Assembly (NCBI GenBank): GCA_003116995.1
Contig: BDSL01000037.1
Span: 124,001 to 188,000 of the forward strand
Length of the DNA stretch: 64,000 nucleotides
Direction: 5' to 3'
DNA from: Yamagishiella unicocca
Lineage: Eukaryota; Chlorophyta; Chlorophyceae; Chlamydomonadales; Volvocaceae
In this document: positions 52,001 to 61,380 of the stretch, piece by piece
How positions within the stretch are numbered: position 1 is the first letter of the stretch
Layout of the letters: each line of letters opens with the position of its first letter
The notes under the pieces: generated by a model
What the model saw: the letters and a program-made list of their open reading frames with translations, nothing else
Database searches by the model: none
What the model was told of the DNA's origin: nothing
Made by a program: the position numbers and the translations under genes

Positions 52001-53625
52001 TACGACGGTGTAACCAAGACCTGCACGGGTGAGCACACGCATGCTCCGCCAGATAGATAGAATGAGGCACGCACGCAGTAGTGCTGCTAGCTTCCAACCT
52101 GCTGCAGCGCGCATGCTTTCCTCTTGTGAATAGATAGTATGCTCTTAGGTATGTATGTGCTCCTTGCGCGCATGCTTTCCTCTTGTGAATAGATAGTATG
52201 CTCTTACGTATGTATGTGCTCCTTCTGAATATTACGTTGCACGCAGATATTAACGAGTGCGACGATTTCGAAATCTGCGGGTTCGACGGCACTACCACCT
52301 GCACTCCGTCGCCGACACCTGGTCAGACACCAACCTGCGGTTGCGCCACTGGATATGAGAACTACGACGGTTTAACCAAGACCTGCAGGGGTGAGCACAC
52401 GCATGCTCCGCCAGATAGATAGAATGAGGCTCGCACGCAGTGCTGCTAGCTTTCAAAAAACATTGCAAAATGGTTTTATGTCTGCCATTTTATTATAAGA
52501 AACAAATCACTCAACCCCCACGCACCCTTCCACCCCGTTCGTTCGTTCTCCCACGGCTTGGCTTTCCATCTATCTATCGTTATCACTCATCATCACCATG
52601 ATCATCACACACCTACAACTCCCGCTGATGGATCCGTCTACGTACATCGGTCTATCCTCGACATCCGTCCATGCACTACTTTCACAGTCATAGGTCCGTT
52701 CTCGCCATTCGCCCTGACACGTGCCGGAGCTTCCCCTGCTCGGGTGCTGCTACCTATGGATACCAGTTTTTCTAAGGTCTTAACGTTTCCTGCGGAAACG
52801 TGGGCTGCAGCAGAAAGGGATTTAATTGCTGACAAACTCTGCATCTGGGGAAGGTTCACAGCAGGCAGCAACGGTACCGTTTCTATTACCACGTCAGGCC
52901 AGAGTTGTCTAAAAGGCTCAACACCACTTGTCGACACCGTGTTGTATGTATATAACAGCGACGCGACGGTTAGGATTGTGTTCCACGATGATATCGACCA
53001 GTATAGCTATTGCTCAGGTCTGAGGCTGCCAGTCATCGAATTCACTACTTACTGGGTAAGCCGAATTTTACAAGCTACATATGCATTACTTTGCGGGACA
53101 TACAACGAATTACTTTGCAGCCGCGGGACAAATACTTTGCAGCCCGCGGACAATACATACATAACGAACGAATGAAACAGTTTATTTGCTTATTTCGTTC
53201 AGTTGCTTGCATGCTAGATGATGAGTGCATGCATGTGTACCTAGATAGCGAGTCCAGCAATAATGCACTCCTCATCACTCAATTTATCAAGTAGTTCACG
53301 CTAGCTAATAATAACCTCGTCGCCTTACTTTTGCGCACATGCATCGGCCGATTATGCAAACGCATGTAAGCAGCACCTGATGCTGCTGAACCCGCCCCTA
53401 ATCGAGTGTATGGATGGATTGATGGCTGGATGGATGGACAAAAGCGCGTGCATGCATGCTCAGCATTTATTTGCGTGTGCCATTTACTAGCTAGTTACGG
53501 TTATAATTACGTACACACGGTTATATAATAAATCCTTGCTGCATACACCCCTGCATGCAGGTTGCCATGACAGAATATTTGTATCGTTCTGTCTCCAACA
53601 TCACGTGTGGTGTAGTTTATGTAGG
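49093..53625 (+). CDS. secreted calcium-binding EGF repeat protein with PPC-like domain (3' end unresolved)
   Basis: Exons: 49093-49279, 49723-49857, 50607-50750, 50937-51080, 51228-51371, 51594-51737, 51885-52028, 52247-52390, 52688-53055, 53561-53625. Exon 1 carries a signal peptide (MIIVAAAIIALMAPGGTFA; ATG at 49183, or 49093 with a longer basic start). Exon 2 is a Cys-rich EGF-like unit (DPCSGMPCGKLAVC, CACLPGSRLKKGTC). Six exons of exactly 144 nt follow, all phase 1 at both ends, each coding one repeat with the calcium-binding start DINEC and six Cys (spacing C-4-C-7-C-11-C-1-C-11-C). The next exons code a beta-rich domain (VDTVLYVYNSDATVRIVFHD with DDIDQYSYCSGL) like bacterial pre-peptidase C-terminal (PPC) domains. 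After 53625 (phase 2) no clear exon or stop was found; a 14-nt microexon at about 53640 is possible. An extracellular matrix or adhesion role is inferred. Confidence 0.8.
50881..52190 (+). repeat. 657-bp tandem duplication carrying two cbEGF exons
   Basis: The block with exons 50937-51080 and 51228-51371 recurs as 51594-51737 and 51885-52028, offset 657 bp, with the same silent differences (GGC ACT/AGC ACT, ACA CCT/ACT CCT) and the same introns. The exon at 52247 starts a third, incomplete block. This is a recent unequal-crossover expansion inside the gene. Confidence 0.9.
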
Positions 53626-54150
53626 GTAAGCTACTCCAGATACACGTACGTGGGTAAGTTGCCCTATATATGGCATACATACCTTCGGTTGGAACCAGGT
53701 TACCGACCTACCGGGCGGGCCATTTACCAAGTAATAAGCAGGCTGACTGATCTGGTAGCGTGGATGCATGCCGCCGTGAGGCTGCTGTCGCAGACATTAC
53801 TGCTGCGTGGGAGCTACGTAGCACGTGCGTGCGAGTTGCTTCGTTGTCCGGACACATCGTGTAGGGACGTGTGCTGCCAGGCCCTAGGCCTTAGGGAAGC
53901 TGCAGGAAGTTCGTTGCTGGCCGGGCCCTAGGCCTGCTGCCCGAATACTAATAATAATAATAATAATAATAGTAAGTGTCGCTGGGCGTAGCCCTAGCGT
54001 GTTTTAAGGGGGTGGGGAACTGAGGGGGTCTCCCCCCTGTATGCCCGCACCACCGTGGGAAGCAAAGGTGTCAGAACCCCCCTAACCCCCTTGTGTCATG
54101 TGGGTGTGGCCGCCCATTTTGCGTCGGCACTGGATTATGCTTCCCATGCT
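53626..54150. other. 3' flank of EGF gene with microsatellite and repeat tail
   Basis: Contains (ATA)n at 53947-53970 followed by gtgttttaagggggtgggga, the diverged tail also seen at 39.5 and 48.8 kb, and then the cattttgcgtcggcactgga segment shared with 40747. The end of the EGF gene may have been displaced or cut by this insertion. Confidence 0.55.
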
Positions 54151-55310
54151 ATTCACCGCGTGCTTGCGTGTGTAATTTCATGCAGCATCCCTCGGCGTTG
54201 CCTGGTGTTGCCCCAAGCTTGATGAGGAGGGGCTTAAGTGTGTTTGGGACGGTGCCTGTGGTGCCTAGGGTAACAATGTCCGTGTCGGTGTAGTGCACCG
54301 TCCAGCCTGCCCGCTGTAGTTTGTCGGCGAGTTGGCGGTGTTGTTCGGCTTTTTTTGTTTCTTTCTTTGTTTTCAGAGTGGTTAAGGTCTCCGGTGTAGC
54401 CGACTTTAATAATATACAATGTATTATCCTCGGGATCGGAGATCAGCAAAGTGATCATACCGGTCCCCGCATTCGGAAGGTCATGGTATCGAATCCCATG
54501 GACGCCATGCGGGAGCGCGTGCTAAACGCGTAGGGGGCCCCTGTTGCATATGAGCAGCTGGGACAGCTCGGCTCCTAGTCGAGTCCTAGTCCATGTGACA
54601 GGCATTTGAGCGCGTACAAGGACCTAGTCCTCGCTCGGTTGAATGCTCCGCCCGAAAAAGGTGTGAATGGTGAGCAGGCGGCACCTGCAGCAAATCTTAG
54701 GGGCTGCAGGAGTAATACCTGCTGCATAATCAAAAACTCAGGTGGTCGCTGGCCGTATTTGAAAAATACCGCGAACTTCCATACGTACTCCACGCCAAGC
54801 CAAGTGCCGGCGTAACCTTTCTTTTTCTTTCTTTCTACACATTGCACTTCCGTTTGTCGGCTGGCTCTTCTTGAACCCCGCGTACTGGTCAGTGGCAGCT
54901 CGGGGATGAAGAGGATGTCCGGTCTCATTTTTCCAAGCTCATCATCAGAGGAATAATCAGCATCCTCCGGCATCAGCATCCAGGCGGGGAGGCGCTGTCC
55001 GGTACAGTACGTACGGGGCCAGGTCCTCCTGCCGCCCGGCATCCATGCATGATCAGGTATCTGCCTCCATGCATGTTTACCGTTATGGATGGTTTCCACT
55101 AGATAGGGTGCGTACTGCCGCGTTGTGTCGTTTATATACATTCCTTTCATGGTTGGGTGCGCACACCCCCCCAGGATGTGCCCTCCCAGTACGCAAAGCT
55201 TAGAGCGAGCGCTGGGAGGCCGCACGGGAAAAAATCGCGGAATGACATGAATGACGCAGCCGCTGACAGACCGTACGTATTGCCGCCTGGCGGAATGCAA
55301 CGCAATGGGC
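54150..55310 (-). pseudogene. decayed retroelement coding relic with PD-(D/E)XK-like nuclease region
   Basis: Minus-strand frame 54575-55300 holds PDHAWMPGG, WPRTYCTGQRLPAWML and KMRPDILFIPELPLT. Further on, 54389-54445 reads LYIIKVGYTGDLNHSENK. A frameshift later the adjacent frame gives QHRQLADKLQRAGWTVHYTD and VTLGTTGTVPN. The order RPDIL...VGYTGDL...TGTVPN recalls the C-terminal part of retroelement polyproteins common in green algae, where PD and a later (E)xx act as a nuclease-like core. Here the acid before VGYT is Lys, and frames are broken, so it is inactive. I cannot name the clade. Confidence 0.5.
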
Positions 55311-56240
55311 CTCTAACAGGCATTTTTTTAACGCGCGGGCTGGACAAGCGCAACTAACAGTGCCCTACGTACAGCCCAAGAGGAATAGCAGCACTTCCAT
55401 GTTACCAAAATGGGTTGGCCATAAAACGTATGCATGGCAGCAGCCGGGGGCCGACCTAAGTAAGAGAGCGCCAGCTGCGTGGAAAACCCGCTCGAACGCG
55501 CTACACTGGAACGCCCCCTCATGATACAGGCTGGAGACCTTACATACCTCACAACATAACAGATAACATGTTTCCGTGTCCTCAAGCCCGGTTGACCCAG
55601 GAGAAGAAGGGGGTTCATGTCCGGGACTCACCAGCAGATGCAAGCCGGGCCGGGCCGCCCAACCCGAGCGGGGGCGGGAGAACACCCAGAACAGACCGCA
55701 TCATATCATAGGAGAAGACAGCTAGCGCTAGCACGGCAGCCAGCAGACGCCCCAGATATATAGAACAAAGGCACCCGAAACACTAGACACCTCGCCGTGA
55801 CAGAAAGACAACCCAAGCACCCCTGGGCACCCCATGGCACCCCAAGGCCCGCCACTGGAAAAGACAAGCCAGCACTAGCTAGGAGCTAATAGATCCGCCG
55901 TCTCAACTATCATTAGATCTCGTGTAAAATAAGGGGGGCAAAAATGCAGACGAGCCCCAGATCTGCCCAGCAGATGACAAGTTCGAGCCTGACGCAGGTT
56001 CCCGACAAGCGGGTTCTCGACAAGGAAGACATCCCAAGTACCCCTGGGTACGCCGATGCCTACCACCGGAAACTCCTAGCCAGCATTGCCCCGGACAAGC
56101 AAATTGCGCCCAATTGCGCAGGCAAGTAAGGGTGGAACGTGGAAGCTCCCCGCACTAACAGTCGACAAATCGGGCAGTATTATGCTGGCATTATTATCAT
56201 GCTGGCATTTCCGTCCGATGGCGCTGCATGCTACTCCAAG
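55310..56240 (-). mobile_element. upstream part of dispersed element, copy 2
   Basis: Reverse-complement relative of 37670-38470, continuing without break into the coding relic at 54150-55310. It contains about 300 bp more than copy 1 and an internal near-duplication (acccaagcacccctgggcac at about 55812 and cccaagtacccctgggtacg at about 56033). Confidence 0.6.
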
Positions 56241-56941
56241 TGCACTAACTTGTCGATCCCAACAAAAATGCCAGTATAGTGCACGACTCAGCTAGCCCTG
56301 CTTCGTTGGGAGGTGTCGTAATATGAAGCAGCCACCAAACGATCTGCGGGCGGGCTTTCCTCCCGCTTTCAGCAGCAAGGATCGTACGACTGTGTCCACG
56401 TACGTGAGCACGGCGCCTTGCGCAAACATGCGCACGAATGCTACAGCTTGTTGGTTGTGATGTCGGCTGTTAAACGTCCTTCTCTAGTATGCGTCTCCGT
56501 CCTATTCGCATGGACTCGACGGTACAGGCCGGGCTGTGGCCTATGCTTACCGGTATCAGAGACACGCATTAATTTTAATAGTACCAGGTTTGATATGCAG
56601 GATCGCGAGAAGGCAACGCGACGACTGCGAAGCGGTCGCGAACTGGGCAGCTCACAGGAAGCCGGAAGGGGCATGGACGCGGAGCCCGCCGCAACTAAAA
56701 ACCGCAGGGTAATATATTCATACGTGATATGCGTCTGGGGCCTTTAACCCGACGAAACAAAACATTATGCCAAAACTTAATGTATGTTGCGACAGCGCGT
56801 ACAACGTTAGCCAACCCCCCGCTCATCCCAACTTCCATGGCCCCATCTATAAACTGGTAGGTAACGCGAGGGGCCCGGGGCAACGTCGCTGATGCACTGA
56901 CTACCGCGGCAACACCTGCACCCGCTATCCCGGCCCGCTTG
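56241..56941. other. upstream region of the DNA glycosylase gene
   Basis: No supported gene; a 109-codon frame at 56418-56747 has no recognised motif. Probably promoter and 5' UTR of the next gene in its right half. Confidence 0.45.
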
Positions 56942-59864
56942 ATGCGCTTCGCGTCTGCAGCACCATCAGCGGGGCCGCAGACCCCAGCTCCTTACGAAGC
57001 ATCAGCATTGAAATCTTCTCCCACAGCGGCGGCTACGACGCCTCCGGCGAAGTATCCCAGCCCAGCAGCCACAGCTGAGGAGACGCCGCCGTCCGTGGCT
57101 TCAGCGCCGGAGGATGAAGAGGAATCTCCCCCGCCGCAACGCCGAAGCCTTAGAGCAGCAAAGCGGCCTCGCCTGAGCATGTTACCTAAGCAGCAGCTGC
57201 TGTTGGGTTCTCGGGCATGTGCTGCAGGTGCGGGTCACACCGCCGCTAGGAGTCTATCATCACTGCCGATAGTTGCCGCTGATGACGTCAGCGCCATCGA
57301 AACGCCGCCACAGGCAGCAGGCCGACATGGCCGGCGGCCGGCATCTGGCCGGAGTCTCCCTCCCACCACAACCGCACGGCCGCCGTCATCAGCGGCAGCA
57401 ACCGATGCAGCGCAGGCGGCGGTGCTGTTGGTCGCGGACGCCTGCCCTCCGCGCTGCACCGACGCCACGTCATCATCCGCCGTACTGCGCTGCGTGGCTG
57501 ACCTAGAGCTAGCGGTGGCGCACCTGCGTGCCCGCGACCCGAGTGCGTGCGCGGACGGTTGGTTAGTTGGTTGGTTGGTTAGTTGGCTGGGCTGGGTCGG
57601 GCCTCCGGTCTCTTGCGGGTCTGTTGTCGCCGCCAACCACCGCATCATCCAGCATTGCTAGCTCTTCTGCGTGCGTGCGTTCTGCTCTGCCGCCTCTCGG
57701 CTGCTACCGGTATCCAGCATTGCTAGCTCTTCTGCGTGCGTGCGTTCTGATCTGCCGCCTCTCGGCTGCTACCGGTATTCAGCATTGCTAGCTCTTCTGC
57801 GTGCGTGCGTTCTGCTCTGCCGCCTCTCGGCTGCTACCGGTATTCAGCATCCAATGCCGCTGAGGTACAACATCCCTGCGTCCCGCCTGTCCTCCCGCAG
57901 GGCTGGTACCCCTCATCGATGCTCACGGCTTACCGCACTCGCTGCTGGCCGCTGGTGGCTCACCAGCAGCTGGTGGCGCAGGCGGCGCAGAAGCTTATGC
58001 GTCACCCGCCGCCGCCGCTGACCCCACCGCCGCCGCGGCCCCCGACAGCGACCTTGGGACGTGCGCCGTTGGAGGTGGCGCCATCGCCGTCAGTGCCACA
58101 GCAGTAGCAGCAGCAGAAACAGAAGGAGCCTTGGCGGTTGGCGATGGCAGCGGCAGCGGAAGACGTACCAGCAGCAGCAGTGTGTTTGCTGCCCTGGCTC
58201 GCTCCGTGGTGTATCAACAGCTGGCGACAAACGCCGCTGCAGCCATTTGGGGGCGGGTGCTGTCTGTGTGCCAGGTGATATGCGGCGGAATACTCATGGG
58301 TGGATCAGGTCTCAGTGCGTTAAGAGTGATCATTGCGCCGCTCGGATATGCCCTCCCGATTTCGCTCTTTTCAATCGGGAATCACTCCACGACCAAGCCT
58401 CCGCACGATCGGCCGGGGACTTCCCGAAGGGAAGCCGCGAACAGAAACCTTGCCACAAAGGCCTTTCATGTGGTTGCGCTATTTAGTCAGATTGGAGGTT
58501 ACCAAGTAAGATATCTCTAAGGTGGGAACTATTGTCAAGCAAGATATCCCTCGTGTGGAAACGAACCTGGCAGCTGCCCGCCAAACCGCCGCCATGCATC
58601 CTTGACGGCGATCTGCTGACCGGGGGTTGGGTGGCTGCTGGCTGCTGGCTGCGCGCAGGCCCCCAACGGCGACCACCTCACCCCGCGCCACATCCTGGGT
58701 TCACCGCCCGAGCAGCTGCGAGGCGCCGGCCTGAGCGGCCGCAAGCTGGAATACCTGACGGGGCTGGCGGAGGCGTTTGCGGGCCGAGACGGTTGGGACG
58801 AGCAGCTGTCGGGTGAGGTATTCTCCAGCACTAAAAGCTTGCTGCGGTGGCGCTGCGAACGCAAGGGTGCACGGCACCCCCGGGGCCCCATAAAAAAAAC
58901 AAAAAGTAACCCACCATGCCGTCCCCCCCCCTCTACCCGCTGTCCTCGAACGTGCCACAGCGGCCTCCGACCTGTCGTACCTGGTTTCGGAGCTGACGCC
59001 CCTCCGCGGCATTGGCACGTGGACCGTGCACATGCTGGCCATGTTCCACTTGGGGCTGCCCGATGTGCTGCCCAGCGGCGACCTGGGGGTCAGGCGGGGG
59101 CTGCAGCTGCTGCACCACCTGAGCCAGCCGCCAGCGCCGGAGCAGGTGGAGGCGCTGACGGATCTCTGGAAGCCGTACAGGTACGGCAGAAAAAGGTGGC
59201 GATTTGGATGGGTCACACTGGGAGTGTTGCTGGAAAGGCCGGAAGGTGCCGTTCCCCATGGAAGAGCGCGACCGCGGGCGTCGTGCCTTGCTTCGCAAGG
59301 GAGGACGAGGCGGGTGTGCTGGTGTGTGGGAGTGGGCCGCGCGGCCGTGCGAGGCGGTGCGTGAGGGCGGTGCATGAGGGCGGTGCGTTGTGGGGTTCAA
59401 CGGAATGGAAGCGATTGAGGCATTGGGCGAAGTGCGGGCTGGGAAGGCGGCGCGCAGTCCAGGCGACGTGGCAGAGCAGCCAGCGGGAGCAGCCAGCGGG
59501 AACAGCCAGCGGGAGCAGCCAGCGGGAGCAGCCAGCGGGCTTTATCGCGGTGTTCTTCCCCATAGTATCGTTCTCTAACTGTTCATTACGATTGGGCGCG
59601 TTGAGTCTAAGCTGGTGACTTCCTGACCGTCGGTCCCACAGGTCGGTTGGGTCCTGGTACATGTGGCGCATCCCCCCGCCGCCAAGGGGCGGCGGCGCTA
59701 AGAAGGTCGCGAAAGCCAAGGTGGTCGACGAAGCTAAGAAGGTCGCGAAGGCTAAGAAGGTCGCGAAAACAGTTAAGAAGGTCGCGAACGCTAAGAAAGC
59801 TACCAAGGCCGACAAGGCAGCGGAAGTCCACAACAGCAGCGACGGCGGTTACCAGACGATATAA
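56942..59864 (+). CDS. DNA-3-methyladenine glycosylase, AlkA/HhH-GPD family
   Basis: Base-excision repair enzyme that removes alkylated purines from DNA in the nucleus or organelles. Exons 56942-57542, 57901-58274, 58659-58812, 58961-59180, 59642-59864 (stop TAA 59862-59864); phases 1, 0, 1, 2 fit and give 523 residues. Motifs: LAVAHLRARDPRLVPLIDAHG across the first junction, VFAALARSVVYQQLATNAAA, LRGAGLSGRKLEYLTGLAEA, the helix-hairpin-helix LRGIGTWTVHML, the catalytic Asp in PSGDLGVRRGL, and VGSWYMWR near the end. Compared with bacterial AlkA-like enzymes there is an N-terminal extension of about 190 Ala/Pro/Ser-rich residues with the basic patch AAKRPRL, an Ala-rich insert after LPHS, and a C-terminal tail of AKKVAK-type repeats. 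The start ATG is the first in a long open frame; an upstream start is possible. Confidence 0.92.
57653..57850. repeat. 65-bp tandem triplication in glycosylase intron 1
   Basis: Three copies of a unit beginning cattgctagctcttctgcgt and ending ggctgctaccggtattcag, lying between exons 1 and 2. Confidence 0.92.
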
Positions 59865-60356
59865 GACCGTAGACCGACGTCCGTTACACTCAGTTCGTTG
59901 TAACGGTTACAGTGGGTTCCAGACAGCAGTGATGCGAATGCAGATGGCGACGCGGGCGAGGTCAGGGTCAGGGCCGGCAGCAGGCGGAGCAAGGGCTAAT
60001 TATCGAGCTTAGGTGGTCGGGACACGTGGTAGGGGCGTGTGTGTGTTTCCGCAAACAGAAAACGTGTATACAGCAAGGTGGTGGGTTGTAGCATACATGC
60101 TCAGGAAGGGCGTGCTGAAAGTGCACATGGTGGATGCCGTACAGCCCATGCCCGCGTGTCGTGCAAAGTCCTAGCCGACGGCTGTCACGATGGCGGCGAG
60201 AGAAATGGGCGCGGGGAAGCTGCTGTACGACCGAGCTGCGTGGGGGGCCACATCAACAGGCAACGGATGATGGCGGCCCAGTCGCGGCGTCTAGTCTCCT
60301 TTCCCTCTCGCGCCCCCAAGTCGCTTCCCCCGCAGTCAATAACACAGCAACAGCAA

Positions 60357-60361
60357 TGTAA
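60357..60361 (+). promoter_or_regulatory. candidate UGUAA polyadenylation signal for the glycosylase gene
   Basis: TGTAA about 490 nt after the stop. Another TGTAA at 59899-59903 is only 35 nt from the stop and so less likely. Confidence 0.3.
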
Positions 60362-61205
60362 CTTCCTTTCTTTGCCTAGGGCGTAGCCTTCATTTCCACT
60401 GCCAGGATTCGAAAATAAGGTGGCCCCATTTGCGTGCATATGGTACTAGGAGGATTAGGCCACCTTCCTCAACCATAGTGGCCTTCATTTTCTGGCTGAA
60501 TCACTATCCGGTTGCGCAATTCAGATTGTGTAGCATCAAAGCTGTACGAAACGGGGCTTCCCATCCCTGAAGGACGTTCCGCGCGCATCGGGTTTAGGAG
60601 GCGGGGACCGGCGCGTTTACAAGGCTTTGTCTTCGACCCTGGATACCGAGATCCATCTCGACGAAGCCTTAAGCAGGACATTCCACTGGAGCTCAGTTTC
60701 ACGTGCGACCCAAGGACAGTTCCGCCCTTCGTTAACCCAGTCTCGCGCGCGTTCGCGACGTCACGCCGCTCCTTCTCGGGTCTCCACACTGCTGCTTTCA
60801 GGAAAGGATCCCAACCAGTTTCCTTCCAAAGCAGGAACCAAAGTGATTCAGGCTGGGACCCTCTCCGCGGCTTTTCGACGGTTGTCTTCGGTCAGTTACA
60901 GTACAAGATCCGAGACGGCCCATCGCAAACGGCTGGCACCTTGCTTGCCGCGTTGGCGGAAGTTAGCCTGGAGAAATTTGATGTTTCGCTGTGCTTTGCT
61001 CATCCTGTACAGCGCATGCTGGCGCGAACAAGCTAGCCCCAACTCCCAGCTTCTACAGGTTTCCTCTCAGCATCCCGCAAGGGCACCACCGCATCCCGCA
61101 GGCAACTAACCGGCGAACCTCTGCACTGTTGGTGGTCTCTAATTCGGTGCTGTGCACCTTCTACATATATATCTAGCGGTCGTTACCAGCTCGCAGGCCG
61201 CGGGG

Positions 61206-61306
61206 CCTCCGCCGTCCGCCCGCAGCCCGGCTCCGTAGGTAGCTGCACGCCGTCCGCCCGCAGCCCGGCTCCGTAGCTAGCTGCACGCCGTCCGCCCGCA
61301 ACCTTC
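61206..61306. repeat. minisatellite upstream of ferroxidase
   Basis: Two and a half copies of a 42-bp unit with core cgccgtccgcccgcagcccg and gctccgtagntagctgca, between the TATA-like run and the start codon, so probably within the 5' UTR. Confidence 0.85.
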
Positions 61307-61380
61307 GGGCAGCTGTCGGACATACAGCAGCTAGGCGGGCCCAGGCGCACACCATTCGTCCGTGTGGCCTAGAATAGTCG

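Larger units (their letters stand above)
59865..61380. other. intergenic region between glycosylase and ferroxidase
   Basis: Left part is glycosylase 3' UTR. At 60480-61110 three long overlapping frames (plus 60512-61036, plus 60627-61109, minus 60469-60789) are open at once, none recognised. A TATA-like run ctacatatatatc at 61161-61173 lies about 210 nt before the ferroxidase ATG. Confidence 0.5.

Noticed and set aside
50732..52114. Minus-strand frames of 241 and 208 codons
   Set aside because: Antisense to the duplicated cbEGF exons, whose plus-strand frames have Cys spacing, acceptors and donors.
54470..54520. tRNA-like ggtatcgaatccc segment
   Set aside because: The stem is fine but the loop is 9 nt and no other tRNA arms are present.
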